DNA from: Ruegeria lacuscaerulensis
GTDB lineage: Bacteria > Pseudomonadota > Alphaproteobacteria > Rhodobacterales > Rhodobacteraceae
Direction: 5' to 3'
DNA length: 64,000 nucleotides
NCBI RefSeq assembly: GCF_013033355.1
Contig: NZ_WQDY01000011.1
Span: 113,486 to 177,485, forward strand
Shown: piece by piece, positions 1-9,248 of the stretch
Numbering within the stretch: position 1 is the stretch's first letter
How the letters are laid out: each line of letters starts with the position of its first letter
Position numbers and translations under genes: made by a program
The notes under the pieces: model-generated
Told to the model about the DNA's origin: nothing
Databases searched by the model: none
The model's input: only the letters and a program-made list of their open reading frames with translations

Positions 1-478
1 ACGCCACACCGGACTCGCTTAAATGCCTGTCACAATAGGATAAAAGCGTCTTCAGATCCGCTAGTGCACGGGCTGACAAGACTTGCGCATTCAATGGGCC
101 AACTGTTTCAATTCGCTTAGATATGATCTTACAATTGGCACCACATTCGCGCGCAACATTCCTTAGAAACGCCGATTTCCTTTGATCGCTTTCGACAAAA
201 GTAAACTCTGCATTTGGGTTCTCTTCTGCCGCCATCAAAGCGCAGACCATACCTGGAAAACCTCCTCCGCTACCCAAGTCAGCCCAGTTGTCGAATGTAT
301 CTGCACACCGATAAACCTGAACCGAGTCCTTGATGTGCCGAACCCAAATTTCATTAAGACTGTTGCGAGAGACAAGATTTATTTTGGGATTCCAGCGATT
401 TACCAAGTCAACGTATGTCGTCAGCCGTTCCAATGTTTCACGTGAAACATCCAGACCTTCGAAAATCGCCCCGATCAT
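1..478 (-). CDS. rsmG: 16S rRNA (guanine-N7) methyltransferase RsmG, 3' end cut by window
   Basis: RsmG uses S-adenosylmethionine to methylate a guanine N7 in the 530 loop of 16S rRNA. Reading leftwards from the ATG at 478, the frame stays open to base 1, giving about 159 of the usual roughly 205 residues, so the C-terminus lies outside the window. The SAM-binding loop [10 protein letters not shown] is plain (encoded near 255-285), followed by a second strand [17 protein letters not shown]. The ATG overlaps the mnmG stop codon (ATGA), so the two are translationally coupled. A parS palindrome lies inside codons for VSRET near the N-terminus. By family synteny parA and parB would follow to the left; they are not visible here. 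Confidence 0.93.
   Translation of the reverse strand, partial: MIGAIFEGLDVSRETLERLTTYVDLVNRWNPKINLVSRNSLNEIWVRHIKDSVQVYRCADTFDNWADLGSGGGFPGMVCALMAAEENPNAEFTFVESDQRKSAFLRNVARECGANCKIISKRIETVGPLNAQVLSARALADLKTLLSYCDRHLSESGVA
434..449. other. parS centromere-like site 1
   Basis: TGTTTCACGTGAAACA is a perfect 16-bp palindrome matching the conserved bacterial parS consensus bound by ParB. It extends one base each side to an 18-bp palindrome. It lies in frame inside rsmG, about 5 kb from the proposed replication origin, which is where chromosomal parS sites normally cluster. Confidence 0.88.
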
Positions 479-2352
479 GCTTTTCGCACCTTTTGGTCCC
501 GCCGAAGTTTCGCTAAGACCAAAGTCAAAGCTGCTGGTGTTACGCCTTCTACGCGTCCGGCCTGAGCGATATTTTCAGGTCTGGCAATGGACAGTTTCTG
601 CTTCATCTCAGAAGACAACCCTTCCAAAGCAAAAAAGTCAAAATCCTGCGGAATTTCGTAAGACTCATCCCGCTTCATCGCCTCAACATCTTTTTTCTGA
701 CGTTCGATATAATTCGCATACAAGGCGTCGCGCTCTACCTGAAGGCGTATGTCTTGATCGACGGCCTTCAAAGCAGGAATTAAGGGAAGTAAGTCTTCGA
801 ACGACACATCTGGGAATGCCAGAACGGCCATACCATCCCTGCGGTTACCGTCTTGGTTTACATTGATACCAGCAGATCGGATTTCCTTTGGCGTAAAACT
901 GCGTTCAATCAACTTAGCCTTTGCAGCGCTAAGCTTTTCCATCTTTTCATTAAATGAGGTTCTGCGAACAGATTTCACACAGCCTAAATCCAAACCAATC
1001 GGTGTCAAACGTTGATCGGCATTGTCAGCACGCAAAGACAAGCGGAATTCGGCCCGAGAAGTAAACATTCGATACGGTTCAGCAACGCCACGAGTTGTCA
1101 GGTCATCTATCATAACGCCGATATAACTGTCTGAACGTGTGAAATGGACGGGTCCTTTATCAAATGCCGACAAAGCAGCATTTAAACCTGCAACCAATCC
1201 TTGGGCCGCGGCTTCTTCGTAACCTGTTGTTCCATTGATTTGCCCGGCAAGGAAAAGTCCAGGCACCTTTGGAAGTGCCAATGATGACGTCAGTACACGC
1301 GGATCGACGTAGTCATATTCAATTGCGTACCCAGGTTGAAGAATCTCAGCGTTTTCCAGGCCCTTAATCGACCGAACGTATTCCAATTGAACATCTTCGG
1401 GCAAAGAGGTGGAGATTCCGTTAGGATAGATTGTGTGGTCATTCACACCTTCGGGCTCAAGGAAAATTTGATGAGAGTCCTTGTCTGCAAACCTAACAAT
1501 CTTGTCTTCTATAGATGGACAATACCGAGGACCAATCCCGTCAATGTGGCCACCATACATCGCTGATCGCGACAGGTTTTGCTCGATAATCTCATGCGTT
1601 CGTGAGTTAGTATGTGTTATACCGCAAGAAATCTGAGGCGCTTGGACGGTCTTGGATAAAAATGAGAATAACGTCGGAACGTCATCACCGTCCTGACGTT
1701 CCAGATTAGACCAATCAATGGTGCGGCCATCAAGCCGCGGGGGCGTTCCAGTCTTGAGCCGACCTAATGGAAGTTCGAAGCTATCCAGTCTCTCGGCCAG
1801 TTTAACCGATGGTCTATCACCCATTCGGCCACCAGGTCTAGAAACATCACCTATATGAATGATTCCCCGCAGGAACGTACCCGAGGTCAAGATCACTGCA
1901 GCGGCGCTTAATTCGGACTCATCCGAGAGCTTTATGCCGACAACCTTGTTGCCAGACATCAGAAAGTCAACGACTTCACCAATAACTACGGTGAGGTTCT
2001 GTTGTGCTTGTGTTTCTTTCTGCATTGCAGATCGGTACAAAGCTCGGTCTGCTTGTGTTCTGGGCCCTTGCACCGCTGGGCCTTTTCGGCGATTCAGCAA
2101 ACGAAACTGAATTCCTGCCGCATCGGCGACCCGGCCCATGACGCCATCCAACGCGTCGATTTCTCGAACAAGATGCCCTTTACCTAGACCTCCAATAGCT
2201 GGGTTGCAGGACATGACGCCAATATCTGACGCAGAAAGGGTCACCAGTGCAGTGTTGGCACCCATCCGTGCCGCAGCATGAGCAGCCTCGGTTCCTGCGT
2301 GGCCTGCACCAATAACTACAACATCGAAATCTGAATGTTTCACGTGAAACAC
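475..2352 (-). CDS. mnmG: tRNA uridine-5-carboxymethylaminomethyl modification enzyme MnmG (GidA)
   Basis: FAD-dependent partner of MnmE that installs the carboxymethylaminomethyl group on wobble U34 of certain tRNAs. The N-terminus has the Rossmann FAD motif GAGHAG (residues 15-20), then the family blocks [14 protein letters not shown] and [13 protein letters not shown], and near residue 370 [18 protein letters not shown]. Length (625 aa) is normal. It follows mnmE after 3 bases. The start is uncertain: the first GTG (2352) directly abuts the Shine-Dalgarno AAGGAG, whereas the in-frame GTG at 2343 lies 8 bases from it and would give [11 protein letters not shown] think the latter is the better start. 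The second parS site spans this start region. Confidence 0.96.
   Translation of the reverse strand: MFHVKHSDFDVVVIGAGHAGTEAAHAAARMGANTALVTLSASDIGVMSCNPAIGGLGKGHLVREIDALDGVMGRVADAAGIQFRLLNRRKGPAVQGPRTQADRALYRSAMQKETQAQQNLTVVIGEVVDFLMSGNKVVGIKLSDESELSAAAVILTSGTFLRGIIHIGDVSRPGGRMGDRPSVKLAERLDSFELPLGRLKTGTPPRLDGRTIDWSNLERQDGDDVPTLFSFLSKTVQAPQISCGITHTNSRTHEIIEQNLSRSAMYGGHIDGIGPRYCPSIEDKIVRFADKDSHQIFLEPEGVNDHTIYPNGISTSLPEDVQLEYVRSIKGLENAEILQPGYAIEYDYVDPRVLTSSLALPKVPGLFLAGQINGTTGYEEAAAQGLVAGLNAALSAFDKGPVHFTRSDSYIGVMIDDLTTRGVAEPYRMFTSRAEFRLSLRADNADQRLTPIGLDLGCVKSVRRTSFNEKMEKLSAAKAKLIERSFTPKEIRSAGINVNQDGNRRDGMAVLAFPDVSFEDLLPLIPALKAVDQDIRLQVERDALYANYIERQKKDVEAMKRDESYEIPQDFDFFALEGLSSEMKQKLSIARPENIAQAGRVEGVTPAALTLVLAKLRRDQKVRKA
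2336..2351. other. parS centromere-like site 2
   Basis: A second exact copy of TGTTTCACGTGAAACA, 1.9 kb from the first. It occupies the ribosome-binding/start region of mnmG and encodes FHVK if the upstream GTG start is used. Two identical copies at different genes argue against a chance palindrome. Confidence 0.88.
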
Positions 2353-2355
2353 TCC

Positions 2356-3642
2356 TTACTTACCCAGGCAAAAACTTGAAAAGATCTCGTCCAACAAATC
2401 TTCCACGCCTATTCTGCCAACCAACGCCTCGAGCGCCCGAATTGAACTGCGCAACTCCTCAGCCACGATATCATACATGTCGGGGCCTGATTCAAGAAAC
2501 GACATCGCAGCGATCAAGGAGGTCTGAGCATTTACCAGCGCAACACGATGCCGTTCCCGTGTTGCAATACCAGAACTAGTGGTTCGTTGACCAAGTACCC
2601 CCGATATATCGGATACTAGTCTATCCACGCCCTGACCTGTTATCCCCGATACTCCACCATCTGATACACTGCGAAGATCAGATTTCGGCAACACATGGAT
2701 ATCCCCCTTTTGCATAGAGATACCCAATAATTCGGGATCTTCGGCAAGGAAAACTCTAAGATCAGCTGTTTCCGCCCGTTTCCTGGCAAGCTCGATTCCC
2801 AGATTTTCAACGTGATCCTCAGTCTCGCGAAGGCCCGCTGTATCCAGCAAGGTAACCGGAAGCCCATCCAAGTCCATCCTTACTTCAATGACGTCTCGGG
2901 TAGTTCCGGCGTATTCGGAAGTGATTGCCGCTTCACGCCCTGCCAATGCGTTAAGCAAAGTCGACTTACCTGCATTTGGAAGACCTACTATAGCCACTTC
3001 AAAACCAGATCTGATGCGTTCAGCAATCCGGACACCTTCGGCTTGATACTGCAAGTCCGTAACAACACCCGAGATCAAAGAGCGGACCTCAGGAGTTACA
3101 TCTGTTGGAACCTCTTCGTCGGCAAAATCGATCACGGCCTCCAACAATGAGGCCGCTCTGATCAAATCTCGACGCCATCTTTCCGCAAGCGTTCCTAGTC
3201 CACCTGCAAGTATTACCTGCGCCTGCTTGCGCTGCGCTTCTGTTTCCGCATCTATGAGATCGGCCAACCCCTCGACCTGGGTCAGATCCATCTTACCATT
3301 CTCAAGCGCGCGGCGGGTGAATTCTCCGGGTTCTGCCAGGCGCAGACCGTTCGTATCCGACAGGCAACGCATGACGGCATTCACCGCGGCTGTACTGCCA
3401 TGTATTTGTAGCTCTGCCACGTCCTCGCCAGTGAAACTGGCTGGTGCCTGAAATGTCAAAACCAGCCCATCATCCAGACGTGACCCATCTGGTGTCCGCA
3501 AGGTCCGCAACTTCATCCCGCGCGGCTGTAAATCCCCACCCGTCAAATCTGCCGCTGCAGAATGCGCCATGGGCCCCGAGAGGCGGATCACCGCCACCCC
3601 GGCTTTGCCTTGCGCGCTGGCCAAGGCGAATATCGTATCCAT
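2356..3642 (-). CDS. mnmE: tRNA modification GTPase MnmE (TrmE)
   Basis: GTP-hydrolysing partner of MnmG in wobble-uridine modification. It has an N-terminal tetrahydrofolate-binding domain (about 1-115), a helical domain split around the G domain, and a G domain with P-loop GLPNAGKS (220-227), switch TTRD, and DTAG (267-270). The C-terminal FCLGK (Cys425) is the family's conserved C-x-G-K ending. Length 428 aa is slightly short of the usual 440-455. The start overlaps no other gene; rho lies 30 bases upstream on the same strand, so a shared transcript is likely. Confidence 0.95.
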   Translation of the reverse strand: MDTIFALASAQGKAGVAVIRLSGPMAHSAAADLTGGDLQPRGMKLRTLRTPDGSRLDDGLVLTFQAPASFTGEDVAELQIHGSTAAVNAVMRCLSDTNGLRLAEPGEFTRRALENGKMDLTQVEGLADLIDAETEAQRKQAQVILAGGLGTLAERWRRDLIRAASLLEAVIDFADEEVPTDVTPEVRSLISGVVTDLQYQAEGVRIAERIRSGFEVAIVGLPNAGKSTLLNALAGREAAITSEYAGTTRDVIEVRMDLDGLPVTLLDTAGLRETEDHVENLGIELARKRAETADLRVFLAEDPELLGISMQKGDIHVLPKSDLRSVSDGGVSGITGQGVDRLVSDISGVLGQRTTSSGIATRERHRVALVNAQTSLIAAMSFLESGPDMYDIVAEELRSSIRALEALVGRIGVEDLLDEIFSSFCLGK

Positions 3643-3672
3643 TCGAAGGCCTCGCGTTGGTTAAGACCTGTG

Positions 3673-4944
3673 TCAGGTATTCATTGAATCGAAGAACTCG
3701 CCATTCGTCTTCGTCTGTTTCAACTTGGACAGCAGGAATTCGATCGCGTCGGTCGTGCCCATCGGGTTGAGGATTCGGCGCAGAACAAATGTCTTGGCCA
3801 GATCGCCCTTGTCGACCAGCAAGTCCTCTTTCCGGGTGCCGGATTTGAGGATGTCGATGGCTGGGAACACGCGCTTGTCGGCGATCTTGCGATCCAGCAC
3901 GATTTCCGAGTTACCGGTGCCTTTGAATTCTTCAAAGATCACCTCGTCCATCCGGCTGCCGGTGTCGATCAGCGCTGTGGCGATGATGGTCAGCGAACCG
4001 CCCTCTTCGATGTTCCGGGCCGCACCAAAGAACCGCTTGGGTCGTTGCAGAGCATTCGCATCCACACCACCGGTCAGAACCTTACCCGAAGATGGGACCA
4101 CAGTGTTAAACGCCCTACCAAGTCTTGTGATCGAGTCCAAAAGAATCACAACATCTCGTTTATGCTCAACCAGACGCTTAGCCTTTTCGATCACCATCTC
4201 CGAAACGGCCACGTGGCGCGTTGCAGGTTCATCAAAGGTCGAGGATACAACCTCCCCCTTCACCGAACGCTGCATGTCCGTCACCTCTTCGGGGCGTTCG
4301 TCGATCAGCAGGACGATCAGATAGCACTCCGGGTGGTTCTGTTCGATCGAATGCGCGATATTTTGCAAGATCACCGTCTTACCCGTCCGCGGAGGCGCCA
4401 CGATCAGCGACCGCTGGCCTTTCCCAATCGGCGACACGAGGTCGATCACACGGGCCGATTTATCCTTGATGGTGGGGTCCTCGATCTCCATCTTCAGGCG
4501 CTCATCCGGGTACAGAGGCGTCAGGTTGTCGAACAGAATTTTATGTTTGGCCTTTTCGGGCTCTTCAAAGTTGATCTTGGTCACTTTGATCAGCGCGAAA
4601 TAACGTTCATTGTCATCCGGCGCTTTGATTTCACCTTCTACGGTGTCGCCAGTGCGCAGCGAATGCTGGCGGATCATATCAGGCGACACATAGATGTCAT
4701 CCGGACCCGGCAGATAGTTCGCCTCGGGCGAACGCAGGAAACCAAAGCCGTCTTGCAGCACTTCCAGAACGCCGTCGCCGCCCACGGTCCAGCCCTCGTC
4801 CGCGCGTTCGCGCAGGATCTGGAACATCATCTCGCCCTTACGCATGGTCGAGGCGTTTTCGATCTCCAGCTCTTCAGCCATGGCCAGAAGGTCTTTGGGG
4901 CTTTTGGCTTTCAGATCGGCCAGATTCAGAGATTCATTGGACAT
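3673..4944 (-). CDS. rho: transcription termination factor Rho
   Basis: Hexameric RNA-dependent ATPase that ends transcription. The order is an N-terminal Rho_N helical domain (1-45), a cold-shock-like RNA-binding fold (about 50-120) and a RecA-type motor with P-loop APPRTGKT (about 183-190), Walker B VILLDS, and the [15 protein letters not shown] secondary-channel region. Product 423 aa, normal. I chose the ATG at 4944 (MSNESLNL) because GAAGG lies 8 bases upstream; the in-frame GTG at 4959 overlaps that ribosome-binding site. It is followed by mnmE-mnmG-rsmG in the same direction. Confidence 0.96.
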   Translation of the reverse strand: MSNESLNLADLKAKSPKDLLAMAEELEIENASTMRKGEMMFQILRERADEGWTVGGDGVLEVLQDGFGFLRSPEANYLPGPDDIYVSPDMIRQHSLRTGDTVEGEIKAPDDNERYFALIKVTKINFEEPEKAKHKILFDNLTPLYPDERLKMEIEDPTIKDKSARVIDLVSPIGKGQRSLIVAPPRTGKTVILQNIAHSIEQNHPECYLIVLLIDERPEEVTDMQRSVKGEVVSSTFDEPATRHVAVSEMVIEKAKRLVEHKRDVVILLDSITRLGRAFNTVVPSSGKVLTGGVDANALQRPKRFFGAARNIEEGGSLTIIATALIDTGSRMDEVIFEEFKGTGNSEIVLDRKIADKRVFPAIDILKSGTRKEDLLVDKGDLAKTFVLRRILNPMGTTDAIEFLLSKLKQTKTNGEFFDSMNT

Positions 4945-5066
4945 GATACAAACCTTCACCGCTGACTGCGCGGCACGAAGTGGAATTTCAGTACGGAAGA
5001 TACGCCGCCCGGACGGGCGTGTTGTGCGTTACATACGCATCCCAGAGGTCCGAGTCAAATGCTCGC

Positions 5067-5516
5067 TCAGAACTTCAGAACGACCGCCAGAACGATGATC
5101 ACCATCAAAACGGTCGGAACCTCGTTCATCATGCGGTACTGCCGCCCAGTAAGCTTATTTCGCCCCGCTATGAAGTCCTTGCGTCGCGCCATCAGCCAAT
5201 GATGGAACCAGGTCATCCCGATCACCGCAGCCCCCTTGGCCCAGGGCCAGGTCCAGTCCCAGCCAACAATGCCAGGTGTAAGGACCATGATCAGCCCGCA
5301 GACCCACGCCACGATCATCGCCGGACGCATGATCACACGCAGCAGCTTCTCTTCCATTTCAAAGAAGATCTCCTGCGCTCCGTCTACTGCTTGCGCCTTT
5401 TCTACGTGATAGACGAACAAACGGGGCAGGTAGAACAAGCCCGCCATCCAAGAGATCACAGCCATAATATGGACTGACTTCACCCACGGGTAGATTGCGA
5501 AAAGGAGGTCGGTCAT
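5067..5516 (-). CDS. hemJ: protoporphyrinogen IX oxidase HemJ
   Basis: Small integral membrane protein of the HemJ (UPF0093) family, which oxidises protoporphyrinogen IX to protoporphyrin IX in bacteria lacking HemG or HemY oxidases. About four membrane helices are visible over 149 aa. The family's conserved early histidine (His16 in SVHIMAVISWMAGLFYLPRL) and the FHHW..RRKDF segment are present. It is the last leftward gene before the AT-rich gap proposed as oriC. In Caulobacter hemE sits between hemJ and oriC; hemE is absent here. Confidence 0.9.
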   Translation of the reverse strand: MTDLLFAIYPWVKSVHIMAVISWMAGLFYLPRLFVYHVEKAQAVDGAQEIFFEMEEKLLRVIMRPAMIVAWVCGLIMVLTPGIVGWDWTWPWAKGAAVIGMTWFHHWLMARRKDFIAGRNKLTGRQYRMMNEVPTVLMVIIVLAVVLKF

Positions 5517-5921
5517 GCTGGCTCCGAGGGTTGCTCGAAACCCTCCCTAATAAAAAAATAAGAAAAGAAAAAGGAAGATGGTTTTGTAGGGTGAACAATT
5601 TCCGTGGATTACTTTTTTACACAAGTGTTTTCCCCAGGTGGATAGAATCCAGCTTGAATAAAACGATTCTGTTGAAGAAAAAAAATTCTTTATAAAAAAC
5701 AGTATTTTAAACCATTATTGAATGTGTACTTCTGGGGATAACTCTTTGGGTAATTAAGGAAATTCGGGTTATACCATTCGACAGACTTATCCTTGTCCCG
5801 GATGGACAGGATTTGGGCGACTCGGGGAAGTTTCAGTCGAAAGCACCGGGCTTGCGTGTCAACCTGAAAACCATACAAAACATCCTAGAACGCTCAACGA
5901 TTTGCACACGGGGTTTTCCAC
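5517..5921. other. candidate chromosomal replication origin (oriC)
   Basis: A 405-base gap between divergent hemJ and maf with no credible gene. It is much more AT-rich than its surroundings (5549-5572 and 5650-5722, with poly-A/T runs). DnaA-box-like 9-mers (consensus TTATCCACA) include TTTTCCACA at 5914-5922, TTATCCCCA on the minus strand at 5733-5741, and two-mismatch copies at 5603-5611, 5628-5636 and 5637-5645. A CtrA-like TTAA-N7-TTGA occurs at 5707-5721. Gene polarity flips here and two parS sites lie within about 5 kb. Caulobacter oriC occupies the corresponding place between the hemJ/hemE side and maf-aroE-coaE-dnaQ. No box is a perfect match. Confidence 0.65.
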
Positions 5922-6521
5922 ATGTCTGTCCCCATCATTCTGGCCTCGGGGTCATCCATTCGCGCGCAGCTTCTGCAGAACGCAGGCGTGCCGTTTACCG
6001 TCCAAGTCGCGCGCGTAGACGAAGAGACGATGAAACGCGCCTTGCTGGCCGAGGGTGCCAGCCCGCGCGACATTGCCGATGCGCTGGCCGAGATGAAGGC
6101 CCGCAAGGTCAGTGACAAGAGCCCCGGCGCGATGGTGCTGGGCTGTGATCAGGTGTTGGATTTCGACGGTCAGCTGTTGTCCAAACCCAAAACGGCCGAG
6201 GATGCTTTTGCGCAGCTTAAGGCGATGCGGGGCAAGCGGCACATGTTGTTATCTGCTGCCGTGATCTATCAAGACGGCGAGCCGATCTGGCGGCATGTGG
6301 GTCAGGTTCGCCTGCGGATGCGGATGAGCTCGGATGCGTATCTGCGCGACTATATCGACCGCAACTGGGAGAGTATCCGCCATGCGGTCGGGGCCTATAA
6401 GCTTGAAGAAGAGGGCGTACGCCTGTTCGCCACCATTGACGGAGATTATTTTAACGTTTTGGGTATGCCTCTATTAGAGCTGCTGAACTACCTGGCTGTC
6501 AAAGGGGTGATTGATCAATGA
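5922..6521 (+). CDS. maf: Maf family nucleotide pyrophosphatase
   Basis: Maf proteins hydrolyse non-canonical or excess nucleoside triphosphates to monophosphates. The signature loop ILASGSSIRAQLL is at residues 6-18, and the catalytic/metal region VLGCDQVL is present, with SKPKTAEDA following. Length 199 aa is normal. The ATG at 5922 overlaps the DnaA-like 9-mer at 5914-5922 and is the first rightward gene after the proposed origin. Its stop overlaps the aroE start by ATGA, opening a tightly packed maf-aroE-coaE-dnaQ operon. Which Maf subclass this is cannot be told from sequence by eye. Confidence 0.92.
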   Translation: MSVPIILASGSSIRAQLLQNAGVPFTVQVARVDEETMKRALLAEGASPRDIADALAEMKARKVSDKSPGAMVLGCDQVLDFDGQLLSKPKTAEDAFAQLKAMRGKRHMLLSAAVIYQDGEPIWRHVGQVRLRMRMSSDAYLRDYIDRNWESIRHAVGAYKLEEEGVRLFATIDGDYFNVLGMPLLELLNYLAVKGVIDQ

Positions 6522-7351
6522 GCAAGACAAAAATTCCTTTGGCTGGGGTGATCGGGCACCCGGTCGCGCATTCGAAGTCACCTCAGTTACATGGGCATTG
6601 GTTGAAGACTTATGGGCTGCAGGGTCACTACGTGCCGATGGATGTGGCCCCGGAAGACTTGCAGGATGTGTTGCGCGCATTGCCCAAGGCTGGGTTCGTG
6701 GGGACAAATGTCACTGTTCCACATAAAGAGGCTGCGCTGCGACTGGCCGACGAGGTTTCGGACCGGGCACGCAAGATCGGCGCGGCAAATACGCTGGTTT
6801 TCCAGAAAGATGGCCGAATTCACGCAGACAACACCGATGGCTACGGGTTTCTTGAGAACCTGCGCAGCGGTGCGCCGGATTGGTCCCCGTCGGGCGGACC
6901 TGCGGTTGTGTTCGGGGCAGGCGGTGCCGCGCGGGCGGTGCTTCAGGCTTTGGTTGACGCAGAGGTGCCCGAGATTTTGTTGACCAACCGTACCCGTGAA
7001 CGGGCCGAGATACTGCGCGATGAATTTGGACCCAGCATCAAGGTTGTCGATTGGATTCAGGCTGGAAATGTGATCGAGGATGCGGAATTGGTGGTCAACA
7101 CCAGTTCTTTGGGGATGCAAGGGCAGCCCGAACTGCGTGTGCCGCTGGACGGGTTGCAGCCCGGTGCGGTTGTGACGGATCTGGTCTACGCACCGCTGAA
7201 AACGCATTTACTAAAAACCGCCGAAGAGGTCGGCTGCACCACTGTCGATGGCCTAGGCATGTTGCTGCATCAGGCGGTTCCGGGTTTCGAAAGTTGGTTC
7301 GGCGTCCGCCCCGAGGTCAATTTGGACCTGCGCGCGGCTGTTTTGTCATGA
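6518..7351 (+). CDS. aroE: shikimate dehydrogenase (NADP+)
   Basis: Reduces 3-dehydroshikimate to shikimate in aromatic amino acid synthesis. The shikimate-binding motif HSKSPQLH, catalytic-lysine block NVTVPHKEAA, ANTLV, and DNTDGYGF are all present in the N-terminal half. The NADP-binding loop GAGGAARAV follows near residue 130, and the C-terminal GMLLHQAVPGFESWFG is typical. Length 277 aa is standard. It overlaps maf upstream and coaE downstream by four bases each, implying coupled translation. Confidence 0.96.
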   Translation: MSKTKIPLAGVIGHPVAHSKSPQLHGHWLKTYGLQGHYVPMDVAPEDLQDVLRALPKAGFVGTNVTVPHKEAALRLADEVSDRARKIGAANTLVFQKDGRIHADNTDGYGFLENLRSGAPDWSPSGGPAVVFGAGGAARAVLQALVDAEVPEILLTNRTRERAEILRDEFGPSIKVVDWIQAGNVIEDAELVVNTSSLGMQGQPELRVPLDGLQPGAVVTDLVYAPLKTHLLKTAEEVGCTTVDGLGMLLHQAVPGFESWFGVRPEVNLDLRAAVLS

Positions 7352-7941
7352 GTTTCGCGCTGGGCCTGACGGGCTCGATCGGAATGGGCAAAAGCACGGC
7401 GGCGCAGATGTTTGTTGATGAAGGCTGCGCGCTGTGGGATGCCGATGCGGCCGTACATAGACTCTATTCAAGGGGTGGAGCTGCTATTGACCCAATGCAA
7501 GCAGCTTTCCCGACCGCAATCGTTGACGGCGCCGTCAGCCGGGAAGTGTTGAAACAAATCATCGGAAATGACCCGGCTGCGCTGAAACAGATCGAAGGCA
7601 TCGTGCACCCTCTGGTCGCCGCAGACCGTGCGTCGTTTCGGGCGAACGCCACGGCGGATATTCTGGTTTTCGACATTCCCTTGTTGTTTGAAACCGGTGG
7701 AGACGCTGTGATGGATGCCGTCGCCTGCGTGTCGATCCCAGCCGATGAGCAAAAGCGTCGCGTGATGGCGCGCGGCACGATGACCGAGGCGCAGTTCGAA
7801 CAGATCCGTGCCAAACAGATGCCCAATGACGAAAAATGCGCTCGGTCGGACTATGTGATCGAGACGGACAGTCTGGACCACGCCCGCGCGCAGGTGCAGG
7901 ATGTGGTCAGGCAGATACGGGCGGGGCTGGCAGATGCGTGA
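7348..7941 (+). CDS. coaE: dephospho-CoA kinase
   Basis: Catalyses the last step of coenzyme A synthesis, phosphorylating the 3'-hydroxyl of dephospho-CoA. The P-loop GSIGMGKST (9-17) is followed by DADAAVHRLY and the DIPLLFE block typical of CoaE. Product 197 aa, normal. The ATG at 7348 overlaps the aroE stop; the frame is open further upstream into aroE, but only this start gives the family N-terminus. It overlaps dnaQ by eight bases. Confidence 0.95.
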   Translation: MSFALGLTGSIGMGKSTAAQMFVDEGCALWDADAAVHRLYSRGGAAIDPMQAAFPTAIVDGAVSREVLKQIIGNDPAALKQIEGIVHPLVAADRASFRANATADILVFDIPLLFETGGDAVMDAVACVSIPADEQKRRVMARGTMTEAQFEQIRAKQMPNDEKCARSDYVIETDSLDHARAQVQDVVRQIRAGLADA

Positions 7942-8656
7942 AATTGTACTGGATACCGAAACCACGGGCTTTGACCCCGAAAGTGGCGATCGAATCGTCG
8001 AGATCGGCGCGGTTGAGCTGTGGAACCACATGGCCACGGGTGAGACCTATCATGTCTATATCAACCCCGAACGCGGGATGCCTGAAGAGGCGTTTGGCGT
8101 GCATGGTATCGGCCCCGACCTGCTGGATAACCCACGCCCGCCAGAAAAGGGCGAGGTCACGCTGAAGGATAAGCCGGTTTTCGCAAAGATCGGTCAGGGG
8201 TTTCTGGATTTCGTGCAGGATTCGCGGTTGGTGATCCACAACGCCTCATTCGACATGAAATTCCTGAACGCCGAACTCAAATGGATGGGTTTGCCGACCC
8301 TGCCTATGGCACAGGCACTGGATACGCTGGCTATGGCGCGCAAGAAATTCCCCGGCTCGCCTGCGACTCTGGACGCGCTGTGCCGGCGGTTTAATATCGA
8401 CAACTCAAACCGAACATTGCACGGCGCGCTTTTGGATTCAGAGATCCTGGCCGAGGTGTATCTTGAACTGATCGGCGGACGACAGCCGGATTTTGGTCTG
8501 TCGACTTCGGCGGCGGCAACAGCAGCCGGGGGTGAGGAATGGCGGCCCACAGCCCGTCCGACGCCGTTGGCTTCAAGGATCACGGAAGAAGAGCGCGCGG
8601 CGCATGAAGGTTTTGTTGAAAAACTGGGCGAAAACGCCCTGTGGACCCGCGCCTGA
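7934..8656 (+). CDS. dnaQ: DNA polymerase III epsilon subunit, 3'-5' proofreading exonuclease
   Basis: Proofreading subunit of the replicative polymerase. The DEDDh exonuclease residues are visible: Asp7 and Glu9 (LDTETTGFDP), Asp107 (HNASFDMKFL), and His163 with Asp168 (HGALLDSEIL). The protein is 240 aa; the region after about 185 is low in conservation and should carry the clamp/alpha-binding segment. I chose the ATG at 7934 (MREIVLD), which overlaps coaE by eight bases, because upstream in-frame codons belong to coaE sequence. The final codons form one arm of a terminator hairpin. Confidence 0.95.
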   Translation: MREIVLDTETTGFDPESGDRIVEIGAVELWNHMATGETYHVYINPERGMPEEAFGVHGIGPDLLDNPRPPEKGEVTLKDKPVFAKIGQGFLDFVQDSRLVIHNASFDMKFLNAELKWMGLPTLPMAQALDTLAMARKKFPGSPATLDALCRRFNIDNSNRTLHGALLDSEILAEVYLELIGGRQPDFGLSTSAAATAAGGEEWRPTARPTPLASRITEEERAAHEGFVEKLGENALWTRA

Positions 8657-8676
8657 AGGTGTTCCCGGCGCGGGTC
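8644..8676. terminator. bidirectional hairpin between convergent dnaQ and secB
   Basis: GACCCGCGCC (8644-8653) and GGCGCGGGTC (8667-8676) form a perfect 10-bp stem with a 13-base loop. It sits between the converging dnaQ and secB, with its left arm inside the last dnaQ codons. There is no long T-tract, so termination may be partly Rho-dependent. Confidence 0.6.
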
Positions 8677-8683
8677 AGATCGT

Positions 8684-9184
8684 TTAGGCTTCTGCTTTCT
8701 GCGCCTCGGCCTGACGGCGCATCAGCTCATTCCGGTACAAAGCTACAAAGTCGATATTGTCCAGATTGACCGGCGGATATCCACCGTCGCGTGTTACGTC
8801 GCTGACAATACGGCGCAGGAACGGGAACAGCATCCGGGGACATTCGATCATCAGGAAGGGGTGCAGCTGATCCTCGGCCACGCCTTCCACATGGAACAGA
8901 CCACAATAGTCAATCTCGCACAGGAACAGGACGTCTTCCATCCCCTTGGCTTTGGACTTGAGGTTCAGCTTAACCGAGACCTCATACTGATGCTCGACCT
9001 GACGCTTTTTAGCGTCAAGATTGACCTGAACAGAAATCTCGGGCTGCACGTCGCCCGACACACCCTTTTGGGCCATCACGTTTTCAAAAGACAGATCACG
9101 AATGAATTGTCCCAGAACGCGCATTTGAATCTGAGGTGCAGCCGGTGCGGCTGCGGTGTTTTCTTTGGCGTCTTCTTCGGCCAT
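8684..9184 (-). CDS. secB: protein-export chaperone SecB
   Basis: Tetrameric cytoplasmic chaperone that keeps secretory preproteins unfolded and hands them to SecA. After a variable alanine-rich N-terminus the conserved fold begins at MRVLGQFIRDLSFENV. ECPRMLFPFLRRIVSDVTRDGGYPP and LDNIDFVALYRNEL are the strongest family blocks. Length 166 aa is normal for alphaproteobacteria. It is downstream of fxsA on the same strand with a 64-base gap and ends against the dnaQ terminator. Confidence 0.96.
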   Translation of the reverse strand: MAEEDAKENTAAAPAAPQIQMRVLGQFIRDLSFENVMAQKGVSGDVQPEISVQVNLDAKKRQVEHQYEVSVKLNLKSKAKGMEDVLFLCEIDYCGLFHVEGVAEDQLHPFLMIECPRMLFPFLRRIVSDVTRDGGYPPVNLDNIDFVALYRNELMRRQAEAQKAEA

Positions 9185-9248
9185 GGGTCTACTCCGAAAC
9201 TAAAATCCGCCATTGCTTAGCAAGTTGGGCGCGGCACCTCAATGCAGG

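Noticed and set aside
5005..5018. Hairpin CGCCCG-TC-CGGGCG upstream of rho as a terminator
   Set aside because: Two-base loop and no T-run; likely chance in GC-rich DNA, though rho leaders can be autoregulated.
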